From assembly GCF_014170375.1 (NCBI RefSeq), contig NZ_LZZW01000030.1, forward strand, positions 1-64,000: a DNA stretch of 64,000 nucleotides, given 5' to 3'. A program made the translations under genes and the position numbers. Source of the DNA: Variovorax sp. UMC13 (GTDB taxonomy: Bacteria; Pseudomonadota; Gammaproteobacteria; Burkholderiales; Burkholderiaceae_C). The notes beneath the pieces are model-generated. The model worked only from the letters and a program-made list of their open reading frames with translations, was not told the origin of the DNA and did no database searches. Positions 58,531 to 64,000 of this stretch are shown one piece after another. Position 1 is the first letter of the stretch. Each line of letters opens with the position of its first letter.

Positions 58531-60792
58531 ATGATTCGTCTCGACAACACCGGCTTCAGCCGGCTCCCCCGTCCCTCTTTCCTGCGCGCCACGCCGCTCG
58601 CTCTGCTGGTGGCTTCGGCCGCCGTCCTGATGGGCCAGGCTGCGCACGCGCAGACCGCCGCCCCCGCGGCCGAGGCCGAGAGCAAGGCGACGAACGCGCT
58701 CGACAGCGTGACCGTCACGGCCACGCGCCGCCGCGAGCCGGTGCGTGAAGTGCCGATGCAGGTCAACGTGGTGCCCAGCGAGAAGCTGGAACGCGAAGGC
58801 GCGAAGAAGCTGGCCGACTACATCGCCGACCAGCCGGGCGTGAACCTCACCAGCAGCGGCACCGTCGGCGGTTCGCTGAGCATGCGCGGGCTGACCACCG
58901 GCCCGTCGCAGACCATCGCCACCGTGGGCGTCTACATCGACGACGTGGCCACGGGCATGAGCTCGGCCTATGCGCTGGGCGGCTTCACGCCGCTGGACAT
59001 GGGCATGCTGGACCTGCACCACATCGAAATCCTGCGCGGCCCGCAGGGCACGCTGTACGGCGCGGGCGCCATGGGCGGCGTGCTCAAGTACGTGACCAAC
59101 CAGCCCGACACCACCGAGTTCTCGGGCGCGGTGAAGTTCGGCGCCTCGTCGACCAAGGGCGGCGGCAGCGGCTTCAACACCGGCCTGATGCTCAACATCC
59201 CGATCAAGGAAGAGACGGCCGCGGTGCGCCTGTCGGCCTTCAGCGACCGCGTCGGCGGCAACTACAACGCCGTCGGCCCGGCCGGTGGCACCAACGTCGA
59301 CCGCGGCCACACCGAGGGCGGGCGCCTCTCGCTGCTGCTCACGCCGACCCGCGACCTGACCATCCGCATGACCGCGACCGCGCAGGAAGTGAACCGCCGG
59401 GGCCTGGGCTTCGAGGACATGACCATCGCCACCGGCCGGCCGGTCTACGGCGAACGCACGCGTTTCCTGTCCACCGGCGAACCCTACAAGAACCGCACCA
59501 CGCTGTGGGGCCTGGACGTCGAGTACGACTTCGGCTGGGCCCGCCTGAACTCGATCACCTCCGTGCAGGACGTGAAGATCAGCAACGCCGCCGACATCAG
59601 CCCCATCTATGCGCCGCCGCTGCGCTCGCTGGGCTACCCCGTGGTCTCGGTCCCGCTGGGCAGCAACGTCGACCAGCACCGCACCAGCCAGGAGTTCCGC
59701 CTGACCTCGCGCTCGGGCCAGACCTTCGAATGGCTGGCCGGGCTCTACTTCAACCGCGAGCGCGGCAACGTCGCGGGCAGCATCGACGCCAACCTGGCCG
59801 GCGGACTGCCCAGCACGAACCTGCTGGTCACGGGCAAGCCCAACCGCTACCAGGAAGCGGCGGCCTATGGCGACCTCACCTGGAACGCCACCTCCGCGCT
59901 GTCCTTCACCGGCGGCGTGCGCCTGGCCCACAACAAGCAGTCGTACAGCGACCGCAGCACCGGCCTGCTGGTGCCGGGCGCGCCGATGACCAACGGCGGC
60001 AACTCGTCGGAAAGCCCGACCACCTACCTGGCCACGGCCAAGTACGCGCTCGACAAGACCAGCAACGTCTACTTCCGCGCTGCCAGCGGCTACCGCCCGG
60101 GCGGCCCCAACGGCCTGAAGCCCAACACCAACCGCAACGTCGTCAAGCCGATGTACGAGTCGGACTCGCTGTGGAGCTACGAGCTCGGCTACAAGGCCGA
60201 CCTGCTGAACCGCACCGTGTCGGTCGAGGCCGCGCTCTACGACATCGAGTGGAAGAACATCCAGCAGCCGATCCGCGACGGCGGCTTCAGCTTCTTCACC
60301 AACGCCGGCGATGCGCGCATCAAGGGTGCCGAGCTGATGCTGGGCTGGAAGCCCAACCGCGACTGGAACCTGAGCAGCTCGCTGTCGCTGATCGATGCGC
60401 GCCTGCAGACCGATGCCGCCGGCCTCCAGGCCAAGGCCGGCACCCGCCTGCCCTCGACGCCGCGCGTCGCGGCTTCCGCCGGCATCACGCGCAACTTCAA
60501 CCTGGCCGGCCGCGATGCCTACGTCGGCGTCGCCGCGCGCTACACCGGCAAGCGCAATGCGGGCTACGAAGGCAGCACGGTCGCGCCCAGCATCAACCTG
60601 CCGGCCTACACGATGGTCGACCTGCAGGCCGGCATCGAGTTCCCGCGCTTCAGCATCGCCGCCTACGTGCGCAACCTGGCCGACAAGCGCGGCCTGGTGT
60701 CGGCGGAAGTGGGCGTGACCGCACCCACCCAGGCCCTGGTGGCCCTGGCGCCCGCGCGCACCATCGGCGTGACCATGACCGTGCCGTTCTGA
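58531..60792 (+). CDS. TonB-dependent outer-membrane receptor
   Basis: Encodes 753 residues from ATG 58531, chosen for the GGAG upstream; earlier ATGs at 58450, 58477 and 58513 exist. Signal peptide ends AAHAQ (about residue 40), DSVTVTATRRR is the TonB-box region, plug domain GVNLTSSGTVGGSLSMRG, then a 22-strand barrel ending in F. IEILRGPQGTLYGAGAMGG is a plug signature. Imports a ligand too large or rare for porins. Followed by an MFS transporter two bases later. Confidence 0.93.
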   Translation: MIRLDNTGFSRLPRPSFLRATPLALLVASAAVLMGQAAHAQTAAPAAEAESKATNALDSVTVTATRRREPVREVPMQVNVVPSEKLEREGAKKLADYIADQPGVNLTSSGTVGGSLSMRGLTTGPSQTIATVGVYIDDVATGMSSAYALGGFTPLDMGMLDLHHIEILRGPQGTLYGAGAMGGVLKYVTNQPDTTEFSGAVKFGASSTKGGGSGFNTGLMLNIPIKEETAAVRLSAFSDRVGGNYNAVGPAGGTNVDRGHTEGGRLSLLLTPTRDLTIRMTATAQEVNRRGLGFEDMTIATGRPVYGERTRFLSTGEPYKNRTTLWGLDVEYDFGWARLNSITSVQDVKISNAADISPIYAPPLRSLGYPVVSVPLGSNVDQHRTSQEFRLTSRSGQTFEWLAGLYFNRERGNVAGSIDANLAGGLPSTNLLVTGKPNRYQEAAAYGDLTWNATSALSFTGGVRLAHNKQSYSDRSTGLLVPGAPMTNGGNSSESPTTYLATAKYALDKTSNVYFRAASGYRPGGPNGLKPNTNRNVVKPMYESDSLWSYELGYKADLLNRTVSVEAALYDIEWKNIQQPIRDGGFSFFTNAGDARIKGAELMLGWKPNRDWNLSSSLSLIDARLQTDAAGLQAKAGTRLPSTPRVAASAGITRNFNLAGRDAYVGVAARYTGKRNAGYEGSTVAPSINLPAYTMVDLQAGIEFPRFSIAAYVRNLADKRGLVSAEVGVTAPTQALVALAPARTIGVTMTVPF

Positions 60793-60794
60793 CG

Positions 60795-62189
60795 ATGGCG
60801 CTGTTCACGCCGATCGCGCCCCCGCTGGCGACCGAAGGGTCGTCGGCCGGGGTGTCCGAAGGGGTCGTCAAGGCCCCGCCCAGCGCCTGGTACGCACTGG
60901 TCGTGCTGATCATCGCCACGGTGCTGGGGGCGGTCGACAAGGTCGTGCTCACGCTGCTGACCGAGCCGGTGCGCCTGTCGCTGTCGCTGTCCGACACCCA
61001 GATCGGCCTGCTGCAGGGCGCCGGCCTGGTGCTGTTCACTGGCATCGCCACCCTGCCGCTGGGCTGGCTCAGCGACCGCTACGACCGCCGCGTGGTGCTC
61101 GCCGCCTGCGTGGTGCTGTGGAGCGCGGCCACCGGCCTGCGCGGCACCGCCGAAGGCTACGGCGTGCTGTTCATCGCCTCGATCGGGCTGGGCGTCGGCG
61201 AAGCCGGCCTCACGCCCATCACCAACAGCATGATCCCCGACCTGTTCCCGCGCGCGCAGCGGGTGTTCGCCAACGCGGTGTTCGCGCTGTCGATCATCTT
61301 CGGCAGCGCGCTCGGCGCCCTGCTGGGCGGCAGCGTGGTGAACCTGACCGACGAACTGCGGCACCTGCTGCCGGTGTCGATGCAGGGCTACGAGGCCTGG
61401 CGCCTGACCTTCTTCGTGATGGCCGCGGCGGGCATCCCCGTGGCCCTGCTGGTGCTGTCGATACGCGGCGGCCGCGGCGGCAAGGGCAAGGCCGCCAGCG
61501 TGAGCTTCGACACCGTGACGCCCGCCAACGCCATCGGCTTCCGCGAGCACCTGGTGGGCAACTGGCGCACCTTCGCCGGCCTGGTGATCGGCTTCGGCCT
61601 GGGCGCCGTGGGCCTGAGCTCGATCGGCACCTGGCTGCCGGTGGTCGCGGCGCGCGAGTTCGGCGCCACGCCGGCCGAGGTGGGCCGCGGCATCGGCCTG
61701 GCCTTCCTCACCGGCACGCTGGTCGGCGGTGCGCTGGGCGTGCTGGTGATGCGCTTCGCGCAGCGTCGCATGGGCCCGGCCGCGGCTCTGCGCATCATCA
61801 TGCTGGGCAACCTCAGCGCGGCGCTGCTGTCGGTGCTGATGCTGTTCATGCGCTCGTCGACCGACGTCTTCATGCTGCTCGCGCTGCTGGTCGTGCCACT
61901 CATCAGCGGTGCGGTACTGCTGCCCAACGTGCTGCAGGACGCGGCCCCGGCGCACCTGCGCGCGCGGACCATCGCGCTGCTCACCATGGCCAGCCTGCCC
62001 TTCGGCGTGATGGGCCCGCTCACGGTGGGCCTGCTGTCCGACAGCCTCAAGGGCTCGGTCAGCGGCAACAGCCTGGCCACCGCCGTCGTGATCACCACGC
62101 TGGTCGGCGGCGTGCTCGGCGCGATGGTGCTGCGCGCCACCGAAGGCCGCTTCGCACGCCTGATGCAGGCGGCGCAGACCACCGCCTGA
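60795..62189 (+). CDS. Major facilitator superfamily transporter
   Basis: Encodes 464 residues with twelve hydrophobic segments. GWLSDRYDRRVVLAACVVLWS is the loop 2-3 signature; VGEAGLTPITNSMIPDLFPRAQRVFANAVF resembles Spinster/hexuronate-like MFS carriers. Two bases after the receptor gene, so both act in one uptake route: receptor across the outer membrane, carrier across the inner one. Confidence 0.92.
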   Translation: MALFTPIAPPLATEGSSAGVSEGVVKAPPSAWYALVVLIIATVLGAVDKVVLTLLTEPVRLSLSLSDTQIGLLQGAGLVLFTGIATLPLGWLSDRYDRRVVLAACVVLWSAATGLRGTAEGYGVLFIASIGLGVGEAGLTPITNSMIPDLFPRAQRVFANAVFALSIIFGSALGALLGGSVVNLTDELRHLLPVSMQGYEAWRLTFFVMAAAGIPVALLVLSIRGGRGGKGKAASVSFDTVTPANAIGFREHLVGNWRTFAGLVIGFGLGAVGLSSIGTWLPVVAAREFGATPAEVGRGIGLAFLTGTLVGGALGVLVMRFAQRRMGPAAALRIIMLGNLSAALLSVLMLFMRSSTDVFMLLALLVVPLISGAVLLPNVLQDAAPAHLRARTIALLTMASLPFGVMGPLTVGLLSDSLKGSVSGNSLATAVVITTLVGGVLGAMVLRATEGRFARLMQAAQTTA

Positions 62190-62223
62190 GTCCCTTCCAT
62201 GTCTTCTCCCGCAGAGCCTCTTC

Positions 62224-63894
62224 ATGTCTGAACCTGTTCCCCTTCCGGCCGACAAAGTGACGGCCGCGCTGGCCGCGATCGATGCGCTGCTGGCCCCTTT
62301 CCAGCGCAGCGACGCGCCCGGCCTGGTGATCGGCATCGCCCAGCAGGGCCGGCTGCTGTACCGCCGCGCCTTCGGCATGGCCAGCCTGGAGATGGGCGTG
62401 GCCCTCACACCGACCAGCCGCATGCGCATCGCCTCGACCAGCAAGCACTTCACCGCGATGGGCATCCTGCTGCTGGTCGAGGACGGCCTGGTCGAACTCG
62501 ACGCGATGGCGCAGACCTACCTGCCCGAGCTGCCGACGCTGAGCGACAAGGGCCCCACCGTGGCCCAGCTGCTCGCCCACACCAGCGGCTGGCGCGGCCA
62601 CGACGAGCTCTGGGTCATGGCGCACGGCATGACCTTCTGCCACCCCGGACCGGGCCTGCCCGCGATGGCGCGCCAGGGCGAACTCAATTTCGAGCCCGGA
62701 ACGCAGATGGTCTACAGCAACGGTGGCTACCACCTGCTGGCCAAGATCATCGAGCGCGTCAGCGGCCTGAGCTACGACGCCTTCCTCAAGGCCCGCCTGT
62801 TCGGCCCGCTGGCCATGCCCGACACCGCCTCGGTGGCGACCGACCTCGACGTGCATCCGGGCCTGGCCGGCCTCTACATGCCGGCGGCCGAAGGCGGCTG
62901 GCAGCGCGGCCTCTATCCCTGCGAACTCGACGGCGGCGGCTCGCTGGTGTCGACCGTGGACGACATGCTGCGCTGGCTCGCGCACCTGCGCGCGCCCGCC
63001 AAGACCGTGGGCACCCCGCCCAGCTGGGACGCGCTGTCGGCGCCGACCACGCTGGCCTCGGGCTCGACCGTGACCTACGGCTATGGGCTGGCGCGCCATC
63101 CCTACCGCGGCGTCGAGATCCTGCACCACGCCGGCGCGGTGCTGGGCGCCACCTCGCAGATGCTGAGCGTGCCCAGCCACGGGCTGGACATCGTCATCAT
63201 GGTCAACGGTGCACCGATCGCGCCGAGCAGCTTCGCCTGCAAGGTGGTCGACCTGCTGCTCGAGGACCAGCTCGCGCCGCACGAGACGCGCCCGCAGGCC
63301 GCCGACTTCCCCGGCCTGGTCGGCCAGCGCTACCACGCGCCGGCCACCGGCAAGCTGATCTCCTTCGCCGACGTGGCGGGCAAGCTCGCCATGTCGTGGC
63401 AGGGCAATGCCGCACTGCCGATGCACCACAGCGAGGGCAAGCTCTGGCTGGGCCTGCAGGACCTGCCGGTCAACGACCTGGTGCTCCAGGTCTCCGACCT
63501 CGATGCAGCGAAGACAAACGAGTCCCTGACGCTGTTCGAAGGCGGCGAGCCGCGCCGCTTCGAACGCCTGGCCGAGGCCGCGCCCGCTGCCGCCACGCTG
63601 GCGCCGCAGCTGTGCGGCGACTACCGCAGCCCCGACCTCGACGCCAGCGCGCGCATGGAACTGGCCGACGGCCGGCTGCTGCTCACGGTGCGGGGCCGTT
63701 ACGGCCATCACACCGTCGTGCTCGACATCCTGTCGGCCGACGTGATGGTGCTGACCTCGACCGATCCGCTGCTGGCGCGCATGGGCCACTCGATCCTCAA
63801 CGTGGAGCGCCAGGGCGACAAGGTCGTCGGCCTGCGCATGGACACGCTGCGCACCCACAACATCCACCTGGTCCGCGAGGAGTCCCGCGCATGA
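62224..63894 (+). CDS. Beta-lactamase-fold serine peptidase (D-aminopeptidase-like)
   Basis: Encodes 556 residues. Catalytic Ser71-T-S-Lys74, YSN at 164-166 and HHAGAV later replace the KTG box, as in D-aminopeptidase DAP of Ochrobactrum. Two C-terminal beta-barrel domains (about 360-556: FPGLVGQRYHAPATGKL; LCGDYRSPDLDASARMELADG) have the same layout as DAP domains B and C. No signal peptide, so cytoplasmic. Likely cuts N-terminal D-residues or peptide amides. Overlaps the next gene by ATGA. Confidence 0.87.
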   Translation: MSEPVPLPADKVTAALAAIDALLAPFQRSDAPGLVIGIAQQGRLLYRRAFGMASLEMGVALTPTSRMRIASTSKHFTAMGILLLVEDGLVELDAMAQTYLPELPTLSDKGPTVAQLLAHTSGWRGHDELWVMAHGMTFCHPGPGLPAMARQGELNFEPGTQMVYSNGGYHLLAKIIERVSGLSYDAFLKARLFGPLAMPDTASVATDLDVHPGLAGLYMPAAEGGWQRGLYPCELDGGGSLVSTVDDMLRWLAHLRAPAKTVGTPPSWDALSAPTTLASGSTVTYGYGLARHPYRGVEILHHAGAVLGATSQMLSVPSHGLDIVIMVNGAPIAPSSFACKVVDLLLEDQLAPHETRPQAADFPGLVGQRYHAPATGKLISFADVAGKLAMSWQGNAALPMHHSEGKLWLGLQDLPVNDLVLQVSDLDAAKTNESLTLFEGGEPRRFERLAEAAPAAATLAPQLCGDYRSPDLDASARMELADGRLLLTVRGRYGHHTVVLDILSADVMVLTSTDPLLARMGHSILNVERQGDKVVGLRMDTLRTHNIHLVREESRA

Positions 63895-64000
63895 AGTTCT
63901 TCGCCGCCCTGCTCGCCACCGAGACCAACACCTTCGTCTCGGCCCCCACCGGCTGGGGAAGCTTCAACGAATACGGCGTCTTCCACGGCGACTCCAGCAC
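63891..64000 (+). CDS. MlrC-like (M81) metallopeptidase, 5' part only
   Basis: The first 36 residues run to the window edge: MKFFAALLATETNTFVSAP then TGWGSFNEYGVFHG. ETNTF in the N-terminal strand is a signature of the MlrC/M81 family, whose founding member helps to degrade microcystin in Sphingomonas. The ATG overlaps the stop of the D-aminopeptidase-like gene. Activity and full domain content cannot be judged from this fragment. Confidence 0.75.
   Translation, partial: MKFFAALLATETNTFVSAPTGWGSFNEYGVFHGDSS

Noticed and set aside
1..64000. CRISPR arrays, rRNA genes, prophage structural genes
   Set aside because: No regularly spaced short repeats, no rRNA sequence and no capsid, tail or terminase genes were seen.

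Overview
The window is G+C-rich bacterial chromosome with almost no gaps between genes. Gene content points to a betaproteobacterium of the Comamonadaceae, most like Variovorax: a dusB-fis-purH block, a Bug/TctC-type binding protein, several LysR and IclR regulators, a complete ring-cleavage set for nicotinate, and a short three-hairpin repeat between genes. The genus is inferred from gene content only.

Layout. 1-5.8 kb: hemL (its 5' end mirrored in an inverted duplication), an outer-membrane barrel, purH, fis, dusB and a YqaA protein. 5.8-15 kb: a GST gene, then a catabolic cluster (IclR regulator, KstD-like flavoprotein, orphan LuxR-type HTH, three SDRs, a Bug receptor, a SnoaL-like protein) with a shared palindromic operator, then ychF. 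15.2-21.3 kb: ribose-type operon rbsBAC-lacI-rbsKD behind a perfect 20-bp operator. 21.3-31.2 kb: MOSC protein, UbiH-type hydroxylase, dsbC, M61 peptidase, a DUF2325 gene under a Fur-like box, enoyl-CoA hydratase, and an ECF sigma/membrane partner pair facing a VWA lipoprotein that has an ECF-type promoter.

31.2-34.2 kb: a small genomic island in the 3' end of tRNA-Met(CAT). It is bounded by a 13-bp direct repeat and carries a broken integrase plus two translationally coupled genes: a Shedu-like DUF4263 nuclease and a zinc-binding HNH-like protein. This is the best candidate for an undescribed system, a two-gene relative of the Shedu anti-phage defence. The original tRNA terminator lies just outside the right repeat.

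34.2-47.2 kb: rlmN-like gene, two unknown small genes, and several regulator/enzyme pairs (AraC, LysR, quinone reductase, beta-lactamase-fold hydrolase, cupin, TSUP and MFS transporters, PPOX flavoprotein, DUF938 methyltransferase). 47.3-57.5 kb: nicotinate lower pathway (nicC, nicE, nicD, nicX, nicF) with a livKHMGF-type ABC importer and a TetR regulator, all linked by an A+T-rich operator that occurs four times. 57.6-64 kb: an XRE-cupin regulator divergent from a TonB receptor, MFS transporter, D-aminopeptidase-like serine hydrolase and the start of an MlrC (M81) peptidase, which reads as an uptake and degradation pathway for an unusual peptide or amide.
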